The notes under the pieces: model-generated
The model's database searches: none
What the model was told of the DNA's origin: nothing
Seen by the model: the letters and a program-made list of their open reading frames with translations, nothing else
Assembly: GCF_003944715.1 (NCBI RefSeq)
Contig: NZ_RWIT01000009.1
Location: 62,001 to 126,000 of the forward strand
Direction: 5' to 3'
DNA: 64,000 nt
Source: Hymenobacter rigui
Lineage (GTDB): Bacteria > Bacteroidota > Bacteroidia > Cytophagales > Hymenobacteraceae
Translations under genes and position numbers: made by a program
In this document: positions 41,776-50,430 of the stretch, in pieces
Layout: each line of letters begins with the position of its first letter
Position numbering within the stretch: the first letter of the stretch is position 1

Positions 41776-42453
41776 ATGCGTCTTGCCCGTTTGCTTCACT
41801 TGGCCGATTCGGCCCTGCCGACAGGTGGGTTTGCGTACTCGTATGGGTTGGAGAGTAGCCGCACGTTTGGACTGGTGCAGTCGGAAAGCGGGTTGCGGAA
41901 TTACCTGTATTCGTTTCTGCAGCAGGCGGTGGGGCTGGAGGTACCGTTCCTGAACGCCTGCTACCGGGCCGCTTTACCCGCCGGGGCTGGAGCCCTGCGC
42001 ACCATTGTGCAGGAGTACGATGCCCAGCTGCTGGTGTCGGCCTTGCACCGCGGCAGCCTCACGCAGGGCAAAACCTGGCTGCGGCTGCTGCACTCGTTTT
42101 ATCCGGCTGCTGGCCTGCCCGCGCTGGGCGCGTGGCTGGCCGCCGAGGAGCTGCCGCTGCATTTCGTGCCGTTGCTGGCCCTGAGCCTGCGCCGCCTCGA
42201 ATACACCCTGCCCGAAATCCACACGCTCTACTTGCACCTGACTTTGCGCGACCAGGTTAGCGCGGCCATCCGGCTGGGCTGCCTGGGCCCCATGGAAGGC
42301 CACCGCCTGCAGCACGAGTTCTACGCCATCTTCGACGACCTGCTGCTCGGGGCCGACGCCCTCGATCACCGCCACGCCACCCGCTCCGCCGTCCTGCTCG
42401 ATGCCGCCCAGATGCTGCACGAACAGGTCTATTCCCGCCTGTTTCAGAACTGA
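41776..42453 (+). CDS. ureF: Urease accessory protein UreF
   Basis: 225-aa all-helical chaperone. The N-terminal signature LLHLADSALPTGGFAYSYGLESS is clear, followed by RNYLYSFLQQAVGLEVPFL and a C-terminal helix bundle (HRLQHEFYAIFDDLLLGADALDHRHATRSAVLLDAAQMLHEQ). UreF sits between UreD and UreG in the apo-urease maturation complex and acts as a fidelity check on GTP hydrolysis. Usual gene order C-F-G. Confidence 0.93.
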   Translation: MRLARLLHLADSALPTGGFAYSYGLESSRTFGLVQSESGLRNYLYSFLQQAVGLEVPFLNACYRAALPAGAGALRTIVQEYDAQLLVSALHRGSLTQGKTWLRLLHSFYPAAGLPALGAWLAAEELPLHFVPLLALSLRRLEYTLPEIHTLYLHLTLRDQVSAAIRLGCLGPMEGHRLQHEFYAIFDDLLLGADALDHRHATRSAVLLDAAQMLHEQVYSRLFQN

Positions 42454-42502
42454 CGCTGGCAGGCAGAACGATGAGCGGAAGAAAGAACGATAAGCAAACA
42501 GA

Positions 42503-42592
42503 GCGTCATGCTTCGGCTTCGCTCAGCATGACGTTCTTTATCCAACAAAGTCAGCACGCGAGATTCCTCGGCAAGCTCGGAATGACGTTCTA
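42503..42592. repeat. Degenerate GTCAT-type element after ureF
   Basis: A small hairpin (GCGTCATGCT... / AGCATGACG, 42503-42533) followed by a lone right arm (42549-42592, TCAGCACGCGAGATTCC, then TCGGAATGACGTTCT) that matches the right arms at 17297-17341 and 60683-60724. Confidence 0.7.
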
Positions 42593-42609
42593 GGTAGGCT
42601 GTGCTTCTG

Positions 42610-42636
42610 ACAACTGACAACCAGCAACTAACAACT
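42610..42636. repeat. Lone arm identical to the nuoI-nuoJ palindrome
   Basis: These 27 bases (ACAACTGACAACCAGCAACT, then AACAACT) are identical to 20872-20898. No left arm is present here. It ends 8 bases before the ureG ATG. Confidence 0.85.
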
Positions 42637-42643
42637 GTCCAAC

Positions 42644-43396
42644 ATGCCCTTCATTGATAAACTTGCCCTGCTACTCCACGGCCATACGCACGAATACTAT
42701 GAGTCGCCCGGCGACTTTGCCCAGCGGGAAACGCGGCGACTGCCGTCGCACCGCAACTTCCGGCAGCGGGCCTTCACGGTGGGCATCGGCGGGCCGGTGG
42801 GCACGGGCAAAACGGCGCTGCTGAAGGCCTTGTGTGAGCGGCTGCGCCACGAGTTTGAGCTGGGCGTGGTCACCAATGATATTTTCACCAGCGAAGACGC
42901 TGAGTTCCTCATCCGCCACAGCGCCCTGAGCGAGGACCGGATTGTGGGCGTGGAAACCGGCGGCTGCCCCCACGCCGCCATCCGGGAGGATATTTCCCTT
43001 AACATGGACGCGCTGGAAGGCCTGATGAAGCGCTTCGACAACCGCCTCGACTACCTGTTCGTGGAAAGCGGTGGCGACAATCTGGCGGCTCACTTCAGCC
43101 GCGAGCTGGTGGACTACTCCATCTACGTCATCGACGTGTCGGGCGGCGACAAGGTACCCCGCAAAGGCGGCCCCGGCATCACCCAGTCGGACCTGCTGGT
43201 CATCAACAAAACCGACCTGGCCGAGCTGGTGCGCGCCGACCTGGACGTGATGGACCGGGACGCCCGCCGCATGCGCGGGGAAGGCCCGTTCCTGTTCGCC
43301 CGCGCCCTGCACGGCCTGGGGCTGGAGGAGATTATCCAGCACATCCACGAGGCCAAAGCCCGGGCGTTTGAAGCCGTCGGGCCGGAGCGGCGGTAG
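42644..43396 (+). CDS. ureG: Urease accessory GTPase UreG
   Basis: 250-aa GTPase that delivers nickel to apo-urease. P-loop [15 protein letters not shown] near residue 45, nickel-binding CPH in [17 protein letters not shown], Walker [12 protein letters not shown] and base-recognition NKTD. The N-terminal 40 residues (with [13 protein letters not shown]) are an extension relative to the 205-aa E. coli-type proteins and contain three His, which could bind nickel. Last plus-strand gene of the locus, convergent with ureD. Confidence 0.95.
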   Translation: MPFIDKLALLLHGHTHEYYESPGDFAQRETRRLPSHRNFRQRAFTVGIGGPVGTGKTALLKALCERLRHEFELGVVTNDIFTSEDAEFLIRHSALSEDRIVGVETGGCPHAAIREDISLNMDALEGLMKRFDNRLDYLFVESGGDNLAAHFSRELVDYSIYVIDVSGGDKVPRKGGPGITQSDLLVINKTDLAELVRADLDVMDRDARRMRGEGPFLFARALHGLGLEEIIQHIHEAKARAFEAVGPERR

Positions 43397-43406
43397 TGGA
43401 GCAGCA

Positions 43407-43529
43407 TGGCTGAACGATGTAGAGACGCAATATTTTGCGTCTCATCGTTGCTGAGGTTGCTTGAGCTGTGCCTTGCCGCATCGTTCAACGACGAGACGCA
43501 AAATATTGCGTCTCTACATCGTTCAGCCA
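43407..43529. repeat. Nested triple palindrome between ureG and ureD
   Basis: Outer arms 43407-43450 and 43486-43529 are reverse complements (TGGCTGAACGATGTAGAGAC and partner). Each arm holds its own smaller palindrome: AGACGCAA-TATT-TTGCGTCT (43422-43441) and the matching form at 43494-43513. Placed between convergent genes, it may also stop both transcripts. Confidence 0.85.
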
Positions 43530-43553
43530 CCTTCTAATGGTTAATCAGACAAT

Positions 43554-44411
43554 CTAATACTTCCGTTGGCCGACGTGGAAGCTCAGCAGCTCTGGGGCGG
43601 CCAGGGCGGCATACAGCGCGTCGTAGATGGGTTGCAGGGCGGCGCGGCCGTGGCCCACGGCGCGGAGCAGGTGTAGGCCGGGGCGGGCTTCGGTGAAAGC
43701 TACCACGGCGGGCTGCCGGGAAAGGGCGGGCGGGAGTTCGTGACGGGTGTAGGGTTGTTGGGCAGCCAGCACGGCGGAAAGCTGGCGGAACCGCGCATCG
43801 GTGGGCTCCCCAGCCAGGTAGATGGACAGCGTGGTCTGGTGTGGGCCGAAGTGGGCGGGCGAGGCGGCAATGTGCTCCTGGGGGCGGAACCCGAACCGGT
43901 CGAGAGCCAGCAGCCGGCCCCCGTACGTGAGCCGGATTTCCGACGCGTAGCTGCTGAATTCGAACTGCTCCCCACTATCCATGCGGCCCGAGTGGAGCCA
44001 GTCAGCCAGCAAGAGCACGGCGCCAGGCTGCAGGTGCCAGTGCTGGTATTGGCGGAAACGGGCCCGGGCCTGGAGCACCAGCGGGTCGGGGAGTACTGCC
44101 GTGAGGCTGCCGGCGGCTAAGTGCGCCTCCAGGTATTGCTCGGCGCTGACTTCGTGGTCGGCGCGGTACACGCGGGTGTTGGCCTGGGTGCTCAGCAGCA
44201 GCCGGGCCTCGGCCTGCACGTGCAGGCGCAGCCGCACCACGTCGCCGGCCAGAAAACCGCCCCCGTAGCTGGACAGTACCACGTGGCAGCCGGCTCCGTG
44301 GGTGCGCGGGTTCAGCAGCTTTAGCGGCTGCACGCTATGGCTACGCGTGAGAACTGACAGACCGCGCACGGCGGTTACTTCCACTTCGCTCCAGGTGGTT
44401 TCTTCAGGCAT
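43554..44411 (-). CDS. ureD: Urease accessory protein UreD
   Basis: 285-aa maturation scaffold that binds UreF and the urease apoenzyme. Signatures: HGAGCHVVLSSYGGGFLAGDVVRLRLHVQAEARLLLSTQANTRVYR and DPLVLQARARFRQYQHWHLQPGAVLLLADWLHSGRMDSGEQFEF. It is encoded opposite to ureABCFG, with a palindrome between it and ureG. ATG 44411 (MPEETTWSEVEV) is chosen because the longer frame overlaps the next gene. Confidence 0.92.
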   Translation of the reverse strand: MPEETTWSEVEVTAVRGLSVLTRSHSVQPLKLLNPRTHGAGCHVVLSSYGGGFLAGDVVRLRLHVQAEARLLLSTQANTRVYRADHEVSAEQYLEAHLAAGSLTAVLPDPLVLQARARFRQYQHWHLQPGAVLLLADWLHSGRMDSGEQFEFSSYASEIRLTYGGRLLALDRFGFRPQEHIAASPAHFGPHQTTLSIYLAGEPTDARFRQLSAVLAAQQPYTRHELPPALSRQPAVVAFTEARPGLHLLRAVGHGRAALQPIYDALYAALAAPELLSFHVGQRKY

Positions 44412-44451
44412 ACATAGCTGGCAAACGGCTTGCTTCGGGGTGTTCTGGGGC

Positions 44452-45201
44452 TTACAGCGGAGGCAGGGCCGTATTTGCGGTTGCAGGATACTGCCCGTTT
44501 TCCAGAAAATAGCAATACCGGCGCAAATCGGTTTCGGCGTCGCCGGCCAGGTAAGCCGCGTAAGCCTCGGCCTGACCATTGTTGCTGCGGATGGTGGCCG
44601 GGTCGGATAGGGCTGCCAGTAGCTCAGAGCGGTTTCGCCACCAGTCGCGGCAGGCGGCATACGTCCAGCACTCGTTGCCGTTGGCCGCGTAGCTGTCAAG
44701 CACTTCTACCGCCGCGGCGCTCAGCACATCCACTAAGTCCTGATACGAGTGCGGCTGCCGGAACACGAACTCGCGACCGTCTGCATCATTGGCCACGTTA
44801 TTCGGTGCTTCAATAATGCCGGTGCCGCAGGTGTCGGAATGGTCCGTGTAAAAGGGCCCAGGAAAGTTAAACGGGTGCTTCTCGGACCAGTAGTTCCCGC
44901 GGATACAGTTAGGGTATATACCAGTTGATGCCAACTGCGGCAGCACCTCGTGGCGCAGTATTGTCGCTAAATCAAACTGATAGAAGAATGGGTAATAGTC
45001 ACCATACTGCTCTGCCAATTGAAGTGGTGCCTGTTTGGTGGCGGAAGTCTGTTTGGCCAGCTCTGCAGCATGCTGTGCCAGATACCGGGCGTGCTCTTCC
45101 CTGAATTCAGCAGGGTTGCTAAGGTAGATGCTGCGGGAAGCGGCAGCGGGGGACGTATCCGGCTTGCGGAACAACGCTTTCAGGCGGGCAACCCAGGACA
45201 T
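44452..45201 (-). CDS. Hypothetical protein
   Basis: 249-aa protein starting MSWVARLKALFRKPDTSPAA. No signal peptide or membrane span. It has a helical N-terminal third and a Cys/Trp-containing central part (GNYWSEKHPFNFPGPFYTDHSDTCGTGIIEAPNN, ECWTYAACRDWWRNRSELLAAL). I do not recognise the family. Its composition and stand-alone position resemble the orphan immunity proteins seen elsewhere in this window, but nothing shows that directly. It lies 40 bases upstream of ureD on the same strand; cotranscription is possible. Confidence 0.55.
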   Translation of the reverse strand: MSWVARLKALFRKPDTSPAAASRSIYLSNPAEFREEHARYLAQHAAELAKQTSATKQAPLQLAEQYGDYYPFFYQFDLATILRHEVLPQLASTGIYPNCIRGNYWSEKHPFNFPGPFYTDHSDTCGTGIIEAPNNVANDADGREFVFRQPHSYQDLVDVLSAAAVEVLDSYAANGNECWTYAACRDWWRNRSELLAALSDPATIRSNNGQAEAYAAYLAGDAETDLRRYCYFLENGQYPATANTALPPL

Positions 45202-45278
45202 AGCAGGAAAAGGGGGGAAGAAGTAAGTAGCTCCTAAAACTACTGAGGTAATTACTTTAATGCTGTAAAAATGCAAAT

Positions 45279-45310
45279 GGGACGTCATGGAAAAGCTCCC
45301 ATAACGTCCC
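45279..45310 (-). terminator. Terminator after the KDPG aldolase gene
   Basis: On the minus strand GGGACGTTATGG (45310-45299) pairs with CCATGACGTCCC (45290-45279), 8-base loop, followed by a T-rich stretch. It lies 35 bases after the aldolase stop. Confidence 0.65.
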
Positions 45311-45344
45311 ACTATGCTCTAGATATGCTCCGCTACTATTGTGG

Positions 45345-46007
45345 CTACCGCGCCAGGGCCAGTTCGGGCTGCAACATACTGAGCAGCTCCCGCACCTGAG
45401 CTGTGAGCAGAGTTTCGTCGGTGGTATCGAGCAGGCGGGCATCAATACCCACGCAGGTGGCTCCGGCACTCCGCCACTCGTGCATGCAGGCCGTGGTGGG
45501 CTTGATGCCGCCCGTTACCATAATGGGCACCTGGGGCAGCGGCCCGCGCAAAATGCGCAGATATTCGGGCGAGAGGTAGGCCGAGGGAAACAGCTTCACC
45601 AGGGTAGCGCCCAAGCGGTGGGCCTCGTACACCTCGTTCAGAGTTTGAGCCCCGGGCAGCCAAGCCAGGTTATAACTCCGGCACACGGCCGCCACGTCGG
45701 GGCTGGTAATGGGCTGAATCACGAAATCGGCCCCGGCCTCAATGAAGCGGCCCGCTTCTTCGGCTGTGAAAATAGTGCCCGCGCCCAGCAGCAAATCGGG
45801 GTAGTCGGCCTCCACGAAGCGCTGCAGCCGCTCGAAAATTTCCAGGGCCTGCGGGCCCCGGTTCGTAAACTCAAACAAGCGTACCCCGGCCTCGTAGGAT
45901 GCCGCCAGCACCCGGCGGGCGTATTCTTCCTCGGCGTGGTAGAAAACCGGAATCAGCGGGTGCTGGCGGGCCTGATCGAGGGCGTGGGCGGCAGTGAAGC
46001 GGGGCAT
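45345..46007 (-). CDS. KDPG/KHG aldolase
   Basis: 220-aa TIM-barrel lyase of the 2-keto-3-deoxy-6-phosphogluconate / 4-hydroxy-2-oxoglutarate aldolase family. Features: IPVFYHAEEEYARRVLAASYEAGVRLFEFTNRGP, LLLGAGTIFTAEEAGRFIEAGADFVIQP, Schiff-base Lys in ATLVKLFPSAYLSPEYLR and GPLPQVPIMVTGGI. Cleaves KDPG to pyruvate and glyceraldehyde-3-phosphate, or acts in hexuronate breakdown. It has no KDG kinase or dehydratase beside it. A word-repeat palindrome lies upstream. Confidence 0.9.
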   Translation of the reverse strand: MPRFTAAHALDQARQHPLIPVFYHAEEEYARRVLAASYEAGVRLFEFTNRGPQALEIFERLQRFVEADYPDLLLGAGTIFTAEEAGRFIEAGADFVIQPITSPDVAAVCRSYNLAWLPGAQTLNEVYEAHRLGATLVKLFPSAYLSPEYLRILRGPLPQVPIMVTGGIKPTTACMHEWRSAGATCVGIDARLLDTTDETLLTAQVRELLSMLQPELALAR

Positions 46008-46009
46008 GG

Positions 46010-46120
46010 AGTTGTTGCTCGTTGTTCGTGGTCAGTTATCAGGTGTTCGTACGATTTACCGGCAAAAACGATTTAATATCCGCACCGAACAACTGACCAC
46101 GAACCACGAGCAACTGACAA
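46010..46120. repeat. Word-repeat palindrome upstream of the KDPG aldolase gene
   Basis: Left arm 46010-46049 repeats GTTGTTGCTC / GTTGTTCGTGGTCAGTT words; right arm 46086-46120 is the reverse complement (CGAACAACTGACCACGAACC, then ACGAGCAACTGACAA). Related to but not the same as the element at 20811. Confidence 0.85.
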
Positions 46121-46495
46121 TTACAGAGCGTATTCGGCCAGGACGCGGGCCACTTCGTGAATGCTGCTGTTGTTACGGAAGGTTTTGCTGATGGGCTCGG
46201 CCAGCCCGCGTACCCAGATTTTTAGCTCCGACTCAAGGTCGAAATGGCCGGTGGTTTCCATGCTGAATCGCTCAATGCTGCGGTAGGGTAAGCTCAGGTA
46301 CTCACGCTTTTTGCCCGTTACGCCCTGCTTATCCACCAGGATCAGGCGTTTGGTGGTGAACACAAGCAAGTCGCGGAATACGGCGTAGGCGCCGCGCACG
46401 GTTTCGCCGGGGGCCAGCACCTGCTGCAGCTCCAGCTGTACTTCCTGCGCATCGGTTTCGGAGGCATTGCCCAGCAGGCCATCAAGTAGTCCCAT
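46121..46495 (-). CDS. PH (pleckstrin homology-like) domain protein
   Basis: 124-aa protein of the bacterial PH family. The fold signature is visible: ETVRGAYAVFRDLLVFTTKRLILVDKQGVTGKKREYLSLPYRSIERFSMETTGHFDLESELKIWV, ending with a C-terminal helix (SIHEVARVLAEYAL). Close in layout to YvbH-like bacterial PH proteins, which form oligomeric rings; function unknown. ATG 46495 (MGLLDGLLGNASETD) is used. The stop overlaps the edge of the word-repeat element. Confidence 0.85.
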   Translation of the reverse strand: MGLLDGLLGNASETDAQEVQLELQQVLAPGETVRGAYAVFRDLLVFTTKRLILVDKQGVTGKKREYLSLPYRSIERFSMETTGHFDLESELKIWVRGLAEPISKTFRNNSSIHEVARVLAEYAL

Positions 46496-46553
46496 CGTAG
46501 TAGAGGAGGTTAGGGGTAGAAAGGTGGTGGAAGCTACACTACTTCCGCGTAGT

Positions 46554-47294
46554 TTATACGGAAGGCGTGGTGCGCCAGGCATCGTAGCCGTAATGCTCGT
46601 CGCCGCGGTGGTGGTGGAACTCCAGGCTTTGCCAAGGTATGTCGGTGTGAAATAGGGCCGCGTGCAGGCAAGCGGGCTGCGCGGCGCACCCATCCACTAC
46701 CAGACCCGCCAGCGTCTGACAGCCGACCGCAAAAGGCACCAGCCGATGTTCCGGAAACCACTCCCGGATGGCTGCTTCCAAGCACTCAAATAAGTCGGCG
46801 TACTCCTCATAGGGCGAAACCGTAAGAGCATAAATGGCCGAGCGTCCCATTGGCTTGGTGATGGGCTCTTGGTGACCCATTGCATGCCGGGTTTCAGGAA
46901 GCTCTATTTTGAAAGTGTCGAGGCCGTAAATGGTGTAGTAAGGCCCCAGCAGGCTGATGGCAAAATGCAGCTCCTTCCAGTGCCCCCAAATGGGGTCCTT
47001 GGGCTTCTGTACGACAATGTGGCCGGCATAGGATGGTATGGGCCCCTGCGAATGGTGCACCGTGCGTTTAAACGCGGCCTTCAAGTGGTCCTGAAACGGT
47101 TTCCAACGCTGCCGGAACGCCGGGTAGTTTTCGATACAGTCGGTACAGATGTCCCACAGCTGCTCGTGGCCTGGGTAGCGGTGACGAAACTCATCGTCGT
47201 ACTCCGGCAATGTCAGGCCCAGGGGATAATACTGTTGAATGGTGGTGTAGAGTGGCCAGAAATTGAAGCCCGGCCCGAAGCGAAAATGCGGCAT
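46554..47294 (-). CDS. Hypothetical protein
   Basis: 246-aa protein without signal peptide or membrane segments. N-terminus MPHFRFGPGFNFWPLYTTIQQYYPLG, middle IWGHWKELHFAISLLGPYYTIYGLDTF (aromatic-rich) and a C-terminal Cys/His-rich part (GCQTLAGLVVDGCAAQPACLHAALFHTDIPWQSLEFHHHRGDEHYGYD). The middle phrase is like orphan proteins often placed near toxin-immunity genes in Bacteroidota, but I cannot name a family. ATG 47294 is preferred to the TTG at 47336. Followed by the PH-domain gene after 58 bases. Confidence 0.55.
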   Translation of the reverse strand: MPHFRFGPGFNFWPLYTTIQQYYPLGLTLPEYDDEFRHRYPGHEQLWDICTDCIENYPAFRQRWKPFQDHLKAAFKRTVHHSQGPIPSYAGHIVVQKPKDPIWGHWKELHFAISLLGPYYTIYGLDTFKIELPETRHAMGHQEPITKPMGRSAIYALTVSPYEEYADLFECLEAAIREWFPEHRLVPFAVGCQTLAGLVVDGCAAQPACLHAALFHTDIPWQSLEFHHHRGDEHYGYDAWRTTPSV

Positions 47295-47384
47295 AACGGA
47301 TAGCAAGTACTTACGGGCCCGTAGCCAGTCTACCAATGTAGCCCGGCCCGCCGTGGTGCTCCGCCAAGATACCGGATTGCGAGA

Positions 47385-47807
47385 CTACTGCGGACAGCTG
47401 CCTGGCGCTACATTGAGCACGGACAGCAGCGGCGCGGGGTAGCTTGGCGCCGGGGCCGGACAGGCCGGGGCGGGTTGCGCGTCGTCGGTAACGAAAGCCG
47501 AAATGTATACGGTACTGCCCCGCGCGTACTGCACAGTATCGAGGCGGAATACGGCTACCACGTTGTCGTAGCGCTGGCTAGTGGGGGTGGCGGGGTAGGT
47601 GAGGGCAATGCCGCGCGCCGCCGAGCCGGGGACCAGTTGAATCAGCGTGGTGTTGCAGGTGTGGCCCAGCACCTGACCGGAGTAGCAGGCCTGCGGCGTC
47701 GGGTCGGGGCGCTCCAGGGTGCAGTTGCCAAATACCAGCAGCGCGCCCAGCGCGAGTAGGGCCCCCACCAGACCGGCCCGGCGCCAGGAAGTAACAGGAA
47801 TTAGCAT
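47385..47807 (-). CDS. Small exported hypothetical protein
   Basis: 140-aa protein with an N-terminal hydrophobic segment (AGLVGALLALGALLVFGNCTLE) that ends in a Cys, possibly a lipobox (LVFGNC). The mature part has several Cys and a short beta-rich region (RYDNVVAVFRLDTVQYARGSTVYISAFVTDD) followed by a Pro/Ala-rich stretch. Family unknown. Located after the M1 peptidase gene and on the same strand, with a terminator between them. Confidence 0.55.
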   Translation of the reverse strand: MLIPVTSWRRAGLVGALLALGALLVFGNCTLERPDPTPQACYSGQVLGHTCNTTLIQLVPGSAARGIALTYPATPTSQRYDNVVAVFRLDTVQYARGSTVYISAFVTDDAQPAPACPAPAPSYPAPLLSVLNVAPGSCPQ

Positions 47808-47874
47808 AGCATCCGCTGGTTAAGTTGCTGAGAAGATACTCGGTTGGGACAGAAGGTTGCGCCGGGCGGTACAC

Positions 47875-47906
47875 AAAAAAACAGCCGACCCCAACGGGGC
47901 CGGCTG
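47875..47906 (-). terminator. Terminator after the M1 peptidase gene
   Basis: On the minus strand CAGCCGGCCCC pairs with GGGGTCGGCTG around a 3-base loop, followed by seven T. It lies 29 bases after the peptidase stop. Confidence 0.85.
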
Positions 47907-47934
47907 CTGAAATGTTCTCCAAAAATAGCAGTGC

Positions 47935-50292
47935 CTAGTTGGTACCGCCGCCCGTAGAATTAACCGGCTTCTGCTCCTTCTGCTGCAACGCGGATTGCTG
48001 CTGCATGGGGTTGGGCTGGGCCCGCTGCTGGTACTCGAACAGCTCGAAGCGCGAGGGCGCGGCTTTCTGGGGCCAGCTGTTGTTCGAGAGGTCGGTATCG
48101 GCGGTTTGCAGGTAGGGGTCCAGCACAAAGCTCACCACGGGTTTCTCGGTGATGAACACCTTGGTTACCTCGGCGTTGTTCTTGCGCCAGATTTCGGCCG
48201 GAATGTTCATGATTTCCTGCTTGCCGTCTTCGTAAGTCATCTGCACAATCACCGGCATGGTCAGGCCGCCCTTGTTTTTCAGGCTCACCTCATAGAAGTT
48301 CAGACCGTTGTTGAGGCGCTGCTGCTGCTCGGGGCTCATGGCCTTCACCATCTGCTGATAGCGCTGCTTATCGGCGTCAGTGGTAGCCAATGGGTCGTAC
48401 TGGTTGTAGAAATCCTTCAACTCAGGCTTTTCATCCACAAGGGTTTTCTGGATGTCCTGCAGGTTGCGTTGCTGCGAGATGCTCTGGGGGGCCTTGTTGA
48501 TCATCTCCCGCTTGCGGGCATTCTCAATTTCGGGGTTCTTGGAGTCCACTGTGTACCACTTCACGCCATCGATGGCGAGGTCGGTTTTATCCACCGAGTA
48601 AAACCAGCCGCGCCAGAACCAGTCGAGGTCCACGCCCGAGGCGTCTTCCATGGTGCGGAAGAAGTCGGCGGGGGTAGGGTGCTTGTAAGCCCAGCGGGTG
48701 GCGTACTCCTTGAAAGCGTAGTCGAACAGCTGGCGGCCCATAATGGTCTCGCGCAGAATGTTCAGGCCGGTGGCGGGCTTGCCGTAGGCGTTGTTGCCGA
48801 ACTGCAGCACCGACTCCGAGTTGGTCATAATCGGGGTCTGCAGGCTCTTATCGGTGCGCATGTAGTCCACAATGTTGGCCGGCTCACCGCGGCGCGAGGG
48901 GTAGTTACGCTCCCACTCCTGCTCGGTGAGGTACTGCACGAAGGTGTTCAGTCCTTCGTCCATCCACGTCCATTGCCGCTCGTCGGAGTTCACAATCATC
49001 GGGAAGAAGTTGTGGCCCACCTCGTGAATAATCACCGAAATCATACCGTACTTCCGGTCGGCCGAGTAGGTGCCGTCCTTCTCGGGGCGGCCGCCGTTGA
49101 AGCTCAGCATCGGGTACTCCATGCCGCCCACCGGCCCGTGCACCGAAATGGCCACCGGGTAGGCGTAGGGAATAGTGAACTTCGAGTAGGTTTTGATGGT
49201 GTGCGCAATAACCTCCGTCGAGTACTTACCCCACAGCGGGTTGCCCTCCTTGGGGTAGAAGCTCATGCACATCACCGGCACGCCGTTCTGCTTCACGCCC
49301 ATGGCATCCCAGATAAACTTCCGCGACGAAGCCCAGGCAAAGTCGCGCACGTTTTTGGCGGCAAAAGTCCAGGTTTTGGTGCCTTTGGCGCGGTTCTGCT
49401 CGGCGCGCTCCGCTTCCAGCGGCGACACGATGAGCACCGGCTTGTTGGACGATTTGGCCTGCTCCAGGCGCTGGCGCTGGGCCGAGGACAGCACTTCCGA
49501 GGCGTTCTGCAGCGTGCCGGTAGCGCCCACCACGTGGTCGGCAGGGGCGGTGATGCTCACGCGGTAGTCGCCGAAGGGCAGGGCAAACTCGCCGTTGCCC
49601 AGAAACTGCTTGTGCTGCCAGCCCTGGTTGTCGGAGTACACCGCCATGCGGGGGTAGAACTGCGCAATTTCGTAGAGGTAATTCTTATCCTCCGGGAAGT
49701 ACTCGTAGCCCGAGCGTTGGTTGATTTTGGTCTGGTCGTTGATGTTGTAGCTCCACTTGATGCTGAACGTCACGGCCTGCTTGGGGCGCAGGGGCGTGGG
49801 CAGGTCAATGCGCATCATGGTGTGGTTAATCACGTAGGGCAGCGCCTTGCCACCCTTCATTTTCACCTCTGCAATCTTGAAGCCGCCGTCAAACTCGCTT
49901 TTCTGCAGGTAGTCGAGGGCCTGAAACGGCATACGCTGCTGAATCTGGCCTACCTCAGTGGCCGTGGTAATGGAGTTCTTGTCCAGAATGTTCTGGTCGA
50001 GCTGCACCCACAGGTAGGTCAGCACATCGGGCGAGAGGTTGGTGTAGGTAATGTCCTCGTCGCCACTGATGGCCTGCTTGGCATCATCCAGCTTCACCCG
50101 GATGTTGTAGTCGGCGCGTTGCTGCCAGTAGTCGGTGCCGGGGGCCCCGGAGGCGGTGCGGTAGGAGTTGGGGGTGGGCAGCAGGGTTTCGAGCTGCGCA
50201 AATTTGTCGGTGCCGGAGTTGGTGTTCTGGGCCGCGGCCGGTAGGGCCAGCAGCGCCACCAGCCCGGCGGCCAGCAGTGGTTGTTTCAACAT
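47935..50292 (-). CDS. M1 family metallopeptidase
   Basis: 785-aa exported aminopeptidase-like enzyme. Signal peptide at residues 1-21 (KQPLLAAGLVALLALPAAAQ). N-terminal saddle domain about 55-265 (AISGDEDITYTNLSPDVLTYLWVQLDQN), substrate-loop motif GGMEYPML near 395, zinc ligands HEVGHNFFP near residue 422 and the third ligand Glu in WTWMDEGLNTF. The C-terminal part is charged and ends in a low-complexity Gln/Pro-rich tail with repeated Q (QQRAQPNPMQQQSALQQKE). Would cleave peptides in the periplasm. Length is about right for the Bacteroidota M1 peptidase group. Confidence 0.93.
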   Translation of the reverse strand: MLKQPLLAAGLVALLALPAAAQNTNSGTDKFAQLETLLPTPNSYRTASGAPGTDYWQQRADYNIRVKLDDAKQAISGDEDITYTNLSPDVLTYLWVQLDQNILDKNSITTATEVGQIQQRMPFQALDYLQKSEFDGGFKIAEVKMKGGKALPYVINHTMMRIDLPTPLRPKQAVTFSIKWSYNINDQTKINQRSGYEYFPEDKNYLYEIAQFYPRMAVYSDNQGWQHKQFLGNGEFALPFGDYRVSITAPADHVVGATGTLQNASEVLSSAQRQRLEQAKSSNKPVLIVSPLEAERAEQNRAKGTKTWTFAAKNVRDFAWASSRKFIWDAMGVKQNGVPVMCMSFYPKEGNPLWGKYSTEVIAHTIKTYSKFTIPYAYPVAISVHGPVGGMEYPMLSFNGGRPEKDGTYSADRKYGMISVIIHEVGHNFFPMIVNSDERQWTWMDEGLNTFVQYLTEQEWERNYPSRRGEPANIVDYMRTDKSLQTPIMTNSESVLQFGNNAYGKPATGLNILRETIMGRQLFDYAFKEYATRWAYKHPTPADFFRTMEDASGVDLDWFWRGWFYSVDKTDLAIDGVKWYTVDSKNPEIENARKREMINKAPQSISQQRNLQDIQKTLVDEKPELKDFYNQYDPLATTDADKQRYQQMVKAMSPEQQQRLNNGLNFYEVSLKNKGGLTMPVIVQMTYEDGKQEIMNIPAEIWRKNNAEVTKVFITEKPVVSFVLDPYLQTADTDLSNNSWPQKAAPSRFELFEYQQRAQPNPMQQQSALQQKEQKPVNSTGGGTN

Positions 50293-50430
50293 ACAGGAAG
50301 AAGGGGAGAAAAAGGCGTTATAGCGAGGTAAAAGACTGAGGACACGGACCAGTAGCGCCGCATGCGGCGAAAGACACGCGCCACCGATGCAGGTTGCAGG
50401 CCTGCCGAGCTGAAAGATACGGTATCCGGC

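Noticed and set aside
47995..50244. Long 749-codon open frame on the plus strand opposite the M1 peptidase gene
   Set aside because: It mirrors the G+C-rich peptidase gene codon by codon, its translation is rich in His, Val, Gly and Arg without any domain, and the opposite strand encodes a complete M1 enzyme.
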